Origin: Buddleja alternifolia
Lineage: Eukaryota; Streptophyta; Magnoliopsida; Lamiales; Scrophulariaceae
Assembly (NCBI GenBank): GCA_019426215.1
Contig: CM033394.1
Coordinates: 21,782,195-21,846,194 of the forward strand
Direction: 5' to 3'
DNA length: 64,000 nucleotides
Shown here: piece after piece, positions 36,601 to 49,444 of the stretch
Numbering within the stretch: the stretch's first letter is position 1
Layout of the letters: the number at the start of each line of letters is the position of its first letter
Notes under the pieces: generated by a model
What the model was told of the DNA's origin: nothing
Databases searched by the model: none
The model's input: only the letters and a program-made list of their open reading frames with translations
Program-made: the position numbers and the translations under genes

Positions 36601-38110
36601 GTGGCCCTCTAAACATGTTCTCGGTGAAGAGGGATTCGAACTCTCTATTTATGAGATAAGATTCCAACATTTGGATAGGGATCTAATCCCAATAGGCTTA
36701 TGTTCCCATGTTTCTCCTAACTTGTGGATCTTATGCTCTCACAAGCATGATCGAATCTTAGGTGCCAATCAATACTATGTTCTCTAGTTTATGTTCACAG
36801 TACACTTATTTCAGACATTCAACTTTGTTCAAACAATTCAATGATGATGCGTTGTCCTTACATTTATTTCAAAAATAAATATCATGTAAGTTAATACCAA
36901 AAAATTTCTTGAACAAGTCTAAGATCAACATTTAATTGGTAAAACAAGACAATCATCTTGGGTTGTGATATGTCCAGAATTAAAAGAACAGAGGTGAATC
37001 CTATGTTGACTCTACTGACACTATGTCTGGTTCCAACATAGATCACTTCTTATTCTTCCACATTTCTATTTTCTTCTAGATCTCCATTCAAAATTCTAAA
37101 TATGAGTACCATCTTCGAGATCTAGAATCCAAGAAGTGATAAAAACAATCATAGAATGTTAGTTTCTAAAAAGTAAAATTCTATATCTTATGCGCCTCTT
37201 TCAAAAACCCTACTCATCGCCCCTCCCTGGGGCATGAGTCATGCTTGCCTCAAACATACAACTTTATGACTCTTAACTGAGGACTATTGTCAAGTTTCTG
37301 AGTCAGTAAAAGAAGTTAGGCCAATGATGACAATTTTCTCGAACTTAAATAATAATGGGTTATTTGTCTAACAAGAGAGATAATAACAATTCGGAAAATA
37401 AGCCAAGATTCAATTAGATAATTATATTGCATCCAAGTGAAATTAGGACTTTAATCTTCACTTGGCTCCCACTATATTTTTCGAAACATTGCACTCCCAC
37501 TGCAATTATCAGAAATCTCGTTGGACTAATTTCATAGTGGGTGATTGAATTCTTTAATAAATCCAGTGAGTTGCAACCCTCTGACGATATATGGCTCACT
37601 AGATTTATCAAAATGGCAGTCCTTGCCTGCCTCGTCTAATAGGCGATTCAATCTCGTTTGGCTCATAGATCACGAGACCGCAACCCTCTATCGATATATA
37701 GGTTGTGATCTATCTGAACTTGGGTCCATCAAATCCTATCAATCTAACAGTTGAATTCCACCTTGCAACCTTCTGTCAATATATGGGGTGAAATTTGCTT
37801 CAATCGAAGGCATCTAATGCACTTATGAAATCTAAATGCATACGTTAGTGCATAACCCCCACTTACTGGGATGAAATTATGCATTAGATATGAATTCATC
37901 TTTCATAAGTTTGATGGAGAGCCAGGACATCTAATTCCTTTTTAAAAAATTCAGTATTCAAAGATTGGGAGAATTTCGATTCTTTTAATTAAGGTCTCAC
38001 TTTGCACATTAATTTCTTACGCGCAAATATGAATGTAATATATGAAGCAGAAAGCTCCTAGCAGTTCTACCACACATGCTTTCCATGGACATCTACTAAA
38101 TTGGGTCAAG
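36601..38110 (-). other. Decayed internal sequence of element I left of F
   Basis: No readable frame. The part 37400-37870 has repeated phrases (tgcaaccctctgacgatata-like, three times) resembling the region just upstream of gag in element B, so most of gag has been lost or scrambled. Confidence 0.45.
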
Positions 38111-40221
38111 TATTGGGATCGGTGTACAATCCCCGGGGATACCGGCGCATCGAAATACATATAATTATAATAACGAAAGCAGAATCCCCGAAATTAGGGC
38201 TCGGTCGATATGGTACCATCGGATTCAAAACTACCGTAGGAGAAAGTTTACTCGTGTTTACCTCTTGTAGACCTTAAAGCAGCAACGTCTTTTTAAGCTA
38301 CTCCCTGCTACAGTCTTCGAATTGATTTACCCTAGCACTCCAAGCGTTGCGCCTCTAAGATGTATCCACACCCTAGCTCGTATCCTCAATTATCTCCACC
38401 GGTGCTAGCAAGGAAAATATCGAATCTCGGCTTTTTAGGAAAAAAGGTTTGGAATTATTTAGGTGTTCTTCGCACACAACACATAAGTTTGAAGAATTAA
38501 TGTGAAAGAAATTATTGGGAGAGAATAATAGAAATTTTATTTCTTTGAAAACTTATTTTCTCGTGTAATTTTCAAAACCAAAAACCATTAATTTTCATTC
38601 ACTTGCATTAGGTTAAAAATGGGTGGAACACACACATATATCTAGAGTCCACCTACGGTTAAAACCCTAAGTGTGTACACGCCTACTACTCCCCTAAAAA
38701 ATAGGGAGTAGGCGTGTACATATATTTATATAGATATGTATATTTTCTTTTCCTTTTATTTTCTCTCCTTATTAAGTTGGACTCCTTCCAACTTACTAGA
38801 TATTATCATATCTAATAATATCCTAATATATATCGAATAGAATCCTTCCATAGCCAATTAATTAGTTACTTTAATTAATTAAGGATTCTACTTAATATAT
38901 TTATAGGATTTTAATTAATATATACATTTTACAAACTTGGTGAGCAAGATAAATCTTTCCACCAAATCCACATACACAATACACACGCCACACGTGCAGT
39001 TTGTGTATATATATATTATTCTATTTTATTTTCTCTAATTAATCAATTAGTCCTTCCCAATTTAATATTCTAATATTAAATTATAGGACCATTATTAACT
39101 AGTTAAATTAATTCCTTTTCCTTTGATTAATTAAATCCAATTAATTAATCTCACCATTAATTCTTAAAGAATTAAATAGCCAATAAGTACTACACTAAGT
39201 TATGTGTGTGACCCCGCAGGCTCGTTGTCAAGCTAGCAACAAGTCCCCGTAGGCTAGATTAATTATTCTAAATAATTAACTAGTCCTTGAATTAATTTCA
39301 CCAAATTAATCCAAGGCAACTATTGGTCATGGTTCAATATCTAGCAACATCGTCACGACTACCTAGATGTCAACGATAAAAAGCAAAAACCTATCCGAGT
39401 TACGATCGTCGTATAAGTACAATCCCTTCATCATTTTCCCGTCCATGGTCTAGGGTATGACGACGGTCGAACCCTAATAACCTTGGAAAAGCTATGACTG
39501 TATTGTGACATCTAATGATCCAGTCTTCCAATCCGGGATCACCATTCCCTCTAAGAAGATAGTCGCTTTGATCAAAGGCTTTTAACGATCATTTAGATTC
39601 TTGCAACAGCACAGGAAATACCGGGTACTCGTGATCCTGGATGAATCCCTCTCCGACTGCCATTTGTTCCACTGCACTTCTAGACTATACCCAACATACA
39701 CGCCGTATGACTCTCCTGGAGTGCACGTGCATATCAAAACAGAGTGGGTAGTGCCCTTTCCAAATGACATCTTAGGTCTAAGGATTAATCTCACACTACG
39801 AAACCCAAGGACTCCATGTTCGACAGCACCAAATAGGAGTTCTTAAGCTGGGCCATTCAATTGTATAATCCAGTATGAATCTTCATACCTGTATCGACAA
39901 TGGAATGCGTCGACCTCTTGGAAGAGTTACATGTATAGACAAGTCTGGACGAGGCCAGTGATATCCCACATCTCGCAGTCTCTATGACTTGGAACAATAT
40001 TTAGGATTACAGTCTTTGAGAGCATTCCATAAGTTTTCCCGGACCGCTCCCCTAACCATATGTAATCCATGGGATCTTTATCTATACTATCACTAGTTAT
40101 AACAATAAAGAAACATACCATAAATGAAAGTTCAATATATTTAAAACAAGACTGTCATAGTGTTTACATTTAATATGGCTGAGCCCAAAACATTTGGCTC
40201 GCCGGCCACCTAACACTATCA
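38111..40221 (-). repeat. 3' LTR of element F
   Basis: 2111 bp, about 38 bp shorter than its partner, mainly through microsatellite length differences. It ends AACACTATCA on the plus strand. Confidence 0.9.
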
Positions 40222-40239
40222 ATCTCCCACTTGCCCTAG
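40222..40239 (-). other. Polypurine tract of element F
   Basis: Minus strand AGGGCAAGTGGGAGAT directly before the 3' LTR. Confidence 0.85.
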
Positions 40240-40431
40240 AGCCAATTGCCCTTGTACTTTAGTCCCATCATTTCCAGATGTTTTTCAAGCACACTTTGAC
40301 TAAGAGCTTTGGTGAATAGGTCTGCTACGTTTTTCGGCCAGTCGACTTGGGCCACTCGAACGTCTCCTCTTTCCACTATCTCTCTGATGAGATGATATCG
40401 TCTTTGAATATGTTTGGATCTTTGGTGAGAC

Positions 40432-42780
40432 CTAGGCTCTTTTTAATAGACTTATAGCCCCATTGTTATCACAGTAAAGGAGCACTGGATTAACAATGGA
40501 GGGAACTACCTCCAACTCATGGATGAAGTTCCTCATCCAAACAGCTTCCTTAGCCGCCTCAGCAGCAGCTATATACTCAGCTTTTGTGGTGGAGTCCGTC
40601 GTCGTCTCCTGCTTGGAGCTCTTCCAGCTTACTGCTCCTCCATTGAGTATAAACACATGTCCGGATATCGATTTAATATCGTCTAAGTCCGACTGAAAAC
40701 TAGAATCCGTGTAGCATTCTAGTTTTAATTTTTCTCCACCGTATACCAGAAAAAGATCTTGAGTACGTCTCAAGTACTTTAGGATCATTTTCACAGCAGT
40801 CCAGTGGTCCTCCCCTGGATTCGACTGGAACCGGCTTGCCACACTAAGTGCATAAGCCACATCCGGTCTAGTACATAGCATAGCATACATAATGCTACCT
40901 TTTGCCGAAGCATAAGGAATCCTTGACACTCTCTCTCTTTCTTTGGGTGTCCTTGGGGACATCGATTTAGTGAGATGGATTCCATGCCCGGCTGGAAGAA
41001 ATCCTCTTTTGGAATCTCCCATACTGAATCTATTCAAGATTCGTTCTATGTACTTAGAGTGGGAGAGTCCTAGCAATCTACTTACCAAGAACGTAGGATG
41101 CTTATCCCATATCTTCATACTGAATCTATTCAAGATTCGTTCTACTTTTCTCGGTATATCTTCATACCAAGAACGTAGGATGCTTCTCCCATATCTTTCA
41201 TCAAAAATTGGGTCGACAACCAACCCTTTGTTAATTGTAACAATCCTATATCATTCCCAATGAGAAGAATGTCATCAACGTAGAGTATCAAGAAGCTTAT
41301 GGCTCTCCCACTAACTTTCTTGTACACACATGGTTCAAAACCATTTTTTGATGTAGCCGTATTCCTTTACAGCTTCATCAAATCTCAAATTCCAGCTTCG
41401 GGAAGCTTGCTTCAAGCCATAAATGGATCTTTGCAGCTTGCACACCTTGTGCTCGCTCCCACTGGATGTGAAGCCCTCCGGCTGTTCCATGTAAATTTCT
41501 TCATTAATGTTTCCATTGAGGAAAGCCGTTTTCACATCCATCTGCCAAATCTCTTAATCGAGATAGGCAGATATAGCCAATAGAATCTTAATTGACTTCG
41601 TCATCGCGACTGGCGAAAAAGTCTCCTCATAGTCAATTCCTTGCCTTTGAGTATAACCCTTCGCCACCAAGCGAGCCTTAAAGGTGGTAACCTCTCCATC
41701 TACTCCTAACTTGCATTTGTTTACCCACTTACAACCAATGGCCTTAATGCCAGGTGGTGGGTCTACCAAGGTCCAAACCTTGTTGGAGTACATGGATTCA
41801 ATTTCAGATTCTATGGCTTCAGACCATTTTCCCGAATCCTTGTCAGACATTGCCTCATCATAAGACGTTGGATCTTCATCCAATACGAGGTTCTCCTTCT
41901 TGCTTTTTAGCAAAAGGTCATAGTACCTCTCAGGCTATCTCGGGATCCTTTCGGATCTCCTTGGAGGTGGAATTTGTGTACTTACAGTTTGTGGTTCATT
42001 TTGCTCTTCATTCACTGCCAGTGGTGTTTGTGTCTCTTGAGTTTCCTCAAGTTCTATCACTCTATCTATGCTCCTACTAGAGAGTTGCTTCTCTAGGAAC
42101 ACAACTTTCCTTGAAACAATTACCTTTTGTTCCAAGGTGTGAAATAAGTAGTACCCATAGAACTCCTTAGGGTAACCCACAAACCTACAAAAAGTAGATC
42201 TTGAATCTAACTTATTTCCCACTAGCTGCTTGACATGAGCAACACATCCCCATGCCTTTAAGTATTTGTATGAGGGTGGTTTTCCGTGTCACATCTTATA
42301 AGGCACTTCAAGAATACTTTTTGACGGTGGTCTATTCAATAGATAAGCCAGCGTGTCTAGGGCATAGCCCCAAAAGTACGTGGGTAAATTTGTGGACAAC
42401 ATCATTGACCGAACCATGTCCATCAATGTGCGGTTTCTCTGCTCAGACACACCATTTAATTGTGGCGTTCCAGGCGGTGTCCATTGAGAGAGAATTCCAT
42501 TCTCTTTCAAATAATCCAAGAACTCACCGGACAAGTACTTTCCTCCTCGATCAGATTGAAGATTTTTAATACTTTTGCCAGTTTGTTTCTCTACTTCATT
42601 TCTGAATTCTTTGAACTTATCAAAAGCCTCAAATTTGTATTTAATAAGATACAAATAACCATACCTAGAATAATCATCGGTAAAGGTTATGAAGTAAGAA
42701 AAGTTTCCTAATGCATTAACACTGAGAGGTCCACACACATCTGTGTGAACGAGCTTAAGCAAATCCTTGGCACGTTCCAT
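40432..42780 (-). pseudogene. Pol of element F: integrase, RT and RNase H in several frames
   Basis: Integrase 42289-42780 has HTDVCGPL, QSDRGGKY and GVSEQRNR, so the acidic triad is intact. Its C-terminal part is 41935-42222. RT is read in pieces at 41554-41913 (SPVAMTKSIKILLA), 41335-41541 (DVKTAFLNG, YGLKQASRSW) and 41142-41327, where YVDD is intact. RNase H lies in 40432-41223 (CYTDSSFQSD). A tandem duplication of about 96 bp (starts 41021 and 41117) repeats the RT-RNase H connection (ERILNRFSM). At least four frame changes separate the parts. Confidence 0.87.
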
Positions 42781-42931
42781 TTAGCCTCCAAATGGTGACT
42801 TTGTCATTTTACCTTTTAGACAAGATTCACAAGTTGGTAGTTCCTCTTCTTCATCAAGCTTGAGGAAACTTGACAACTTGCGAATCCTATCCTTAGGTGC
42901 ATAACCAAGTCCAGCATGCCAGATTTGTGCA

Positions 42932-43822
42932 TCAGGTGTTTATTGGTTGAATTGCAAGAGAATTAGTACATGGGTAAACGTAAAGGTTGTTATACATGCA
43001 TGCTCTCATGATTAATTTAGAACCATCAAACATTGAACAAAAACCATTATTTATATTAAAAGAAAAACCTTCTTTGTCCAAAACGGAAACAGAAATTAGG
43101 TTCTTAATTAATCCAGGAACATAATAAACATCCTTTAAAATAAACCTACTACTATCCTCAAGAACTAAAATGATGTTTCCAACAGCCTTCACAGCGACAG
43201 ACGCTCCATTAGCCATTCTCAGGACCATGTCCCCGTCATCTAGTTCTCTGCTTCTAGACAGCACCTCCAAGTCATTGCAAAGGTGAGTACCACAGCCGGT
43301 GTCAAACACCCAAGAAGCATGGTTAATTGACAAATTAACCTCAACAATAAACACACCTTCATTGTGGCTTTTGAAGGTAGAAGGACAATCCTTGCTCAAG
43401 TGTTCCATCCCATGGCAATGAGGGCAATCACCCTTTGGCGTTTTGTCTCCAAATGTTCTCTCCAACTCATCAGCGATATCCTTGGCTAGTTTGATCTTTC
43501 CATATGTCTCAATCATACGCTTAGACATCATAGACAATATGAAACATCAAACATAAGCCTCATCGTTGATTTGCTTTGTCCAGTACTCCAAAGTACGAGC
43601 ACGAGTTGCAGGTTTGGGTCTAGGCGGGATCTCACCTTTGATTATGTAATCAAGACCCTTAACCTTGAGATATACATCTAAAGCCATATGCCAATAGGTG
43701 TACTTCGAGCCATCAAACTTGTTGCGTTTGAGAATCCATGGACAAGTATAAATGATATCCATGATAATACTGTGTATAATGCGATGAAATGAAAAATGAT
43801 CATTAGCATTCAGTTTTAACAT
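42932..43822 (-). pseudogene. Gag and protease of element F, gag shortened
   Basis: The N-terminal gag piece is 43547-43822 (RNKFDGSKYTYWHMALDVYL). The next frame, 42932-43537, has only the end of gag, a zinc knuckle (CPHCHGMEHLSKDC) and protease with intact WVFDTGCG. The middle of gag, normally over 100 residues, seems missing between the two. A gap of about 150 bp separates this from integrase. Confidence 0.8.
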
Positions 43823-45510
43823 ATATTCACATTCAATTAAGGACTTTTAAATATACATGTGTTTTCCCACTAACTTTACGAAATCCATCACCTTAATTTG
43901 ACTGAAGACGGGAATTTAAAATTTCCAGTGGGCTCGGGCGTCAAATGTCCCAACCTCATTCCATGACTCATGGTCAATGGGCGATAACATTGAACAGGAA
44001 CGACGACCCCATCCACATCTAGGTGGTTCTTGAGATGTTTGCCTCACATTTCATGTACGTCCCGAGAACACGATGCAACTGTACACTAATCTGCGTTTAA
44101 GTCCAACCCATCAAATTCTCACGCAATAATAGGCAGTCCCACGACTCATGGTCGACTCCTTGGGTAGACTGAGATCTGTGTGCACTTCTAGTATGACCGT
44201 CTGTCATAGTAGAAGGCCTAGTTGTGAGATTATTACACTTAACTTGCCATCATTCAACGACTCATGGTCAATGATGACAAGCCGCGCTATTCCCTCTCAC
44301 ATCTAATGATGGAAGACTAATCAGGGAGCTTCCGGGCCCCCCGATTTATCTATTTAAGGACTTTATATGGATTAAAGGGGTACTTGCAAAACAAGATCTC
44401 ACACCTTTTCAATTACTTATCTTTCTTAGGTGATTATGCATACATGCACAACATACATAACATAAGAAAATAAGCAATCATACATAAAGCGGTAAATGTG
44501 ATCTTAGTCAAGCCAATACCTAAACACCCCGAGCCATCAAGGTGTTGACCAATCTAATCTAAGGACCCGGACCCTATACTAAGGTCTTCAAAACTCCATT
44601 AGCTTGATCGTCTCCATATTCGTCTTCAAAATTACATTTAAATAAATTTTTCCCTCTCATTTACAATAAAAGGAAAAACATGGCACGCAGGCCTCAAATA
44701 ACGACTAGTCTATGGCTCGACCCGGATCACCACATAATCACATAAACATGCTATCATGCAAATATGAATTAATATTCACCGTCTTTAATTAAAGATAACC
44801 TAATTAATTAATGGATCCAAAGACTCTAATTTCTAAAAACTAATTTTAGAAAATTTCATGAAAAAGTCATACTTTTCCAATTCATCTAAAAAGATTTTCA
44901 AAAATCCAATTTTATTCAATTTCGAAAATTAACAAAATCCATCTTATTTCCAATTCTCAAAATTAAATAAAACGATTCCAATTTTAGAATAAACTTAAAT
45001 AATTTTAATTTGAGATTCAAAACTTAATTTTATAAAATCATAAATTAGGGTTGCGCTTTTAATTTAATTGCAAAAATGACCCAAGGCCTAAAATGCAATT
45101 ATTATGAAAAATATTTGGAAATTGGAGAAATTGCATAAAACCCCTAACGTCAAAAAGGCGGCCCGACAGCCGCCGCCTTGCGCCTAGACCGCAGCGGCGC
45201 GTGGCCGAGGAGCGACGCGCTGACGGCAGAGTGTGCAAGCAGCACGCTGCTGTGCACGCGCTGCCGAACAGCGAGTTGCTGTTCGCGGCGCTGCCCGTAA
45301 CCGTCGCACAGCGGCAGCGCTGCAGTGCGACGGCAACCCCTCTACCTTTTTTTTCTTTTTCTAAAACATAAAAATGCAGCCCTCGATTTTCAGATTAATA
45401 TCAACTCTACGGATCCAAAAATTAAACAGAAAATCCAACCAATTCCAATATGCAATAAAACTAATTTTAAAGCATATAAGCACAAAAAGAATCTGAGCCA
45501 TGTCTAAACC
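43823..45510 (-). other. Untranslated leader of element F
   Basis: About 1.7 kb between primer site and gag. It carries a GC-rich patch (about 45145-45345) with hairpins such as GAACAGC-GAGTT-GCTGTTC, in an otherwise AT-rich leader. Confidence 0.7.
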
Positions 45511-45526
45511 TTGGCTTTGATACCAC
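45511..45526 (-). other. Primer binding site of element F
   Basis: Minus strand GTGGTATCAAAGCCAA next to the LTR, an initiator tRNA-Met-type site with one change. Confidence 0.88.
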
Positions 45527-47675
45527 TGTTGGGATCGGTGTACAACCCCCTGGGATACCGGCGCAGCGGAAAATATATACTTATAATAACGAAAGCGGAA
45601 TCCCCAAAATTAGGGTTAGGTCGACATGGTACCATCGAATTCAAAACTATCCTAGGAGACAGTTTACTCGTGTTTTCCTCTTGTAGACCTTAAAGCAACA
45701 ACGTCTTTTTAAGCTACTCCCTGCTACAGTCTTCGAATTGATTTGCCCTAGCGCCCCAAGCGTTGCGCCTCTGAGATGTATCCACACCCTAGCTCGTACC
45801 CTCAATTATCTCCACCAGTGCTAGCAAGGAGAACATCGAATCTTGGCTTTTTAGGAAAAAGGTTTTGGAATTATTTAGGTGTTCTTCGCACTCAACACAT
45901 GAGTTGAAGAATTAATGTAAAAGAAAATATTGGGAGAGAATAATAGAAATTTTGTTTCTTTGAAAACTTATTTTCTCATGTAATTTTCAAAACCAAAAAC
46001 CATTAATTTTCATTCACTTGCATTAGGTTAAAAAGAGGTGGAATACACACATATATATAGAGTCCACCTAGGGTTAAAACCTAGGTGTGTACATGCCTAC
46101 TACTCCCCTAAAAATTAGGGAGTAGGAGTGTACATATATATATATATATATGTATGTATATTTTCTTTTCCTTTTATTCTCTCTCCTTATTAAGTTGGAC
46201 TCCTTCCAACTTACTAGATATTACCATATCTAATAATATCCTAATATATATATATATATATATATATCAAATAGAATCCTTCCATATCCAATTAATTAGT
46301 TACTTGAATTAATTAAGGATTCTACTTAATATATTTATAGGATATTAATTAATATATATTTTACAAACTTGGTGAGCAAGATAAATCTTTCCACCAAATC
46401 CACATACACAATACACACGCCACACGTGCACTTTGTGTATATATATATATATATATATATATTATTTTATTTTCTTTCCTCTAATTAATTAATTAGACCT
46501 TCCCAATTTAATATTCTAATATTAAATTATAGGACCATTAATTAACTAGTTAATTTTATTTCTTTTCCCTTGATTAATTAAATCCAATTAATTAATCCCA
46601 CCATTAATTCTCAAAGAATTAAATAGCCAATAGGTACTACACTAAGTTATGTGTGTGACCCCTCAGGCTCGTCATTAAGCTAGCAATAAGTTTCCGTAGG
46701 CTAGATTAAAAATATTTAAATAATTAACTAGTCCTTAAATTAATTTCATCAAATTAATCCAAGACACCTATTAGTCATGGTTCGATGTCTAGCAACGTCG
46801 CCACGACTACCTAGATGTCAACGATGAAAAACAAAAACCTATCCGAGTTACGATCGTCGTATGAGTAGAATCCCTTCATCATTTTCCCGTCCATGGTCTA
46901 GGGTATGGCGACGGTCGAACCCTAATAACCTTGGAAAGCTATGACTGACATCTAATGATCCAGTCTTCCAATTCGAGATCACCATTCCCTCTCAAAAGAC
47001 AATCGCTTTCATCAAAGGCTTTTAACGATCATTTAGATTCTCGCAACAGCGTAGGAAATACCGGGTACTCGTAACCCTGGATGAATCCCTCTCTGACTGA
47101 CATTGTTCCACTGCACTACCAGACTATACCCAACATACACGCCGTATGACTCTCTTAGAGTGCACGTGCATATCAAAGCAGAGTGGGTAGTGCCCTTTCC
47201 AAATGACATCTTAGGTCTAAGGATTAATCTCACACTACGAAACCCAATGACTCCATGTTCGACAACACCAAATAGGAGTCCTTAAGCAGGGCCGTTCATT
47301 TCCATAATCCAGTATGAATCTTCATACATGTATTGCCATACAAGGCATCGACAATGGAACGCGTCGACCTCTTGGAAGAGTTACATGTATGAACAAGTCT
47401 TGACGAGGCCAGTGATATCCCACATCTCACAGCCTCTATGACTTGGAACAATATTTAGGATTACGGTCTTTGAAAGCATTCCATATGTTTTCCCTGACCG
47501 CTCCCCTGACCATATGTAATCTATGGGATCTTTATCTATACTATCACTAGTTATAACAATAAAGAAGCATACCATAAATGAAAGTTCAATATATTTAAAA
47601 CAAGACTGTCATAGTGTTTACAGTTAATATGGCTGAGCCCAAAACAATTGGCTCGCTGGGCACCTAACACTATCA
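45527..47675 (-). repeat. 5' LTR of element F
   Basis: 2149 bp, TGTTGGG...CTATCA. It contains several TA microsatellites (about 46135-46152, 46245-46268, 46438-46462) that explain most of the length difference from the other LTR. Confidence 0.9.
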
Positions 47676-47680
47676 TTGAG

Positions 47681-49429
47681 CCACTGACCCAATTAAGGGT
47701 TAGGGGGCTTAACAGATCTCCATCTAATGTCTAACTTCATGGTTCCTGGCTCCTGGCTCCAAGCAGATCTTCTATCTCCGAGACCCTAATCTAATTATTA
47801 CATAGAAAACATCCTAGACAGATATCTATAAAAATAAGATACAAGCTGGGGGCTGAAAATCCGGCCCGATACAACCCAAATAAAACTCAAAGCAATAAAC
47901 CCTAGTCCATGGGAGGCATCCCACGATAAACACATCAAAGCATTTAAATAAACCATTTAACTACCATGAGTAAATTAAATCCAATTTACTCATATAATTA
48001 GATCAAATATAATTATAGAGAGATTAAATGGGGAGATTAAATATAATTTAATTAATTATAATTAATTCCACAACTTAGATACATCATAACCAAATCGGAT
48101 TTTAATTTAGATGGAAAGACCAAGTCCTTTATTAAAGTTGAATTAAATCAAATTTAATATTAATCATAAATCAAGTTTAATTTAATCTTGATGGAATAAT
48201 TAAATATAATTTTACTAATATAATTATACCAAACATAATTATAGAGAGATTAAATTAAATGAGAAAATTAAATCTAATTTAATCATTTATGATTAATTCC
48301 ACAACAAATCGAATTTAATTTAGATGGAAAGACCAAGTCCTTCTTGATCAAAGTTGAATTAAATCAAATTTAATTTTAGTCATAAATCAAGTTTAATTTA
48401 ATCTTTATGGAATAATTTAAATTTAATTTTATTATCTCAACTAAATCCAATTAAATTGAAATAAATGAAGCCAATTCAAATTAGACAAATTAAATATAAT
48501 TTAATTGTAACGAATTAAATCTAATTTAATCAAACAATTAAATCTAATTTGATAACTACAAAATTAAATCTAATTTAATTTTGATGTATTGACTAATTCC
48601 AATTTAATCAAATTGTCCAATTTCACATTGGTATGTCGATTATATCAAATATTATCAACATAATTAAATATAATTTAATTTAAACCGAAGATTCAATTTA
48701 AAAGGGGGTTATGAATTAATTCATTGGACTAGATCAGGTGTATTAGGTCAAACCTATACACACATTAAAAATTTATTAGGCAAGGCCCAGCCTTCTAGTC
48801 CATATACGCTGGGCCAACCCAGCATTCTCAAGCATGCTGGGTCAAGCCCAGCGCTTGATTCCTTCCACTAGGCCAAGCCCAGCCTTAGAATTAATTCTTG
48901 GGTTGGGCTTGGCCCAAATCCATGAGACTTCTGCCCATTAGGGCAAAAGTGCAACCCACCGTCAAGTTGACCCCCAGCACCGACGACGGCATTTTCGCCA
49001 GGCGCCGCGGCTACCGCGACTCGTCGAATGATGCATGGAGGCGCTTCCAAGCACCTCCATCATTCAAGGCCGCGTGGCTGTGCAAATCCGATTTACACAG
49101 CCCGCTTTCTTCAAGGCACGGGGCGGCGGCCATCGCCACCGCTTTAGCGGCGTACGGTGACGCGTATAGCATCGCCGTTGAGGAGCTGTGGCGGCGCAGA
49201 AAATGCCGCTTTCATCCACCACGCAGCACTGCTGTTCCACAGGGTGGTGCTGCACCCCTATCATCTTCCTCCAATTTTTGGATTCAATAAAAAATTATTC
49301 CAGATCTTTACCCAATAAATCTAATTCAAAATAATTAATAAAATTGTTCTAAACATATTTATTAACAATTTTCATATTTAATTCAAAAAATAAATCCACC
49401 AACATAAAAACTATTAAGGCCATTAAAGA
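47681..49429 (-). other. Leader of element I
   Basis: Non-coding. AT-rich near-repeats of aaattaaat(c/t)taattt fill 47940-48700. A GC-rich patch with inverted repeats (about 48945-49265) lies 180-500 nt downstream of the primer site in element orientation, matching the position of such patches in B and F. Confidence 0.65.
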
Positions 49430-49444
49430 TGGCTCTGATACCAC
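49430..49444 (-). other. Primer binding site of element I
   Basis: Minus strand GTGGTATCAGAGCC next to the LTR, initiator tRNA-Met type. Confidence 0.9.

Larger units (their letters stand above)
38111..47675 (-). mobile_element. Element F: Angela-like Ty1-copia nested in element I
   Basis: The LTRs are 38111-40221 (2111 bp) and 45527-47675 (2149 bp). A primer site and purine tract are present. Domain order on the minus strand is gag, protease, integrase, RT, RNase H. The flanks tcaag (38106-38110) and ttgag (47676-47680) match 3 of 5, both differences being transitions, so the duplication is only moderately supported. The left LTR starts TA instead of TG. Several frameshifts; not functional. 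Confidence 0.87.

Noticed and set aside
48868..49290. Frames of up to 130 residues in a GC-rich patch on both strands
   Set aside because: They lie in the untranslated leader of element I; open frames are expected by chance in GC-rich DNA.
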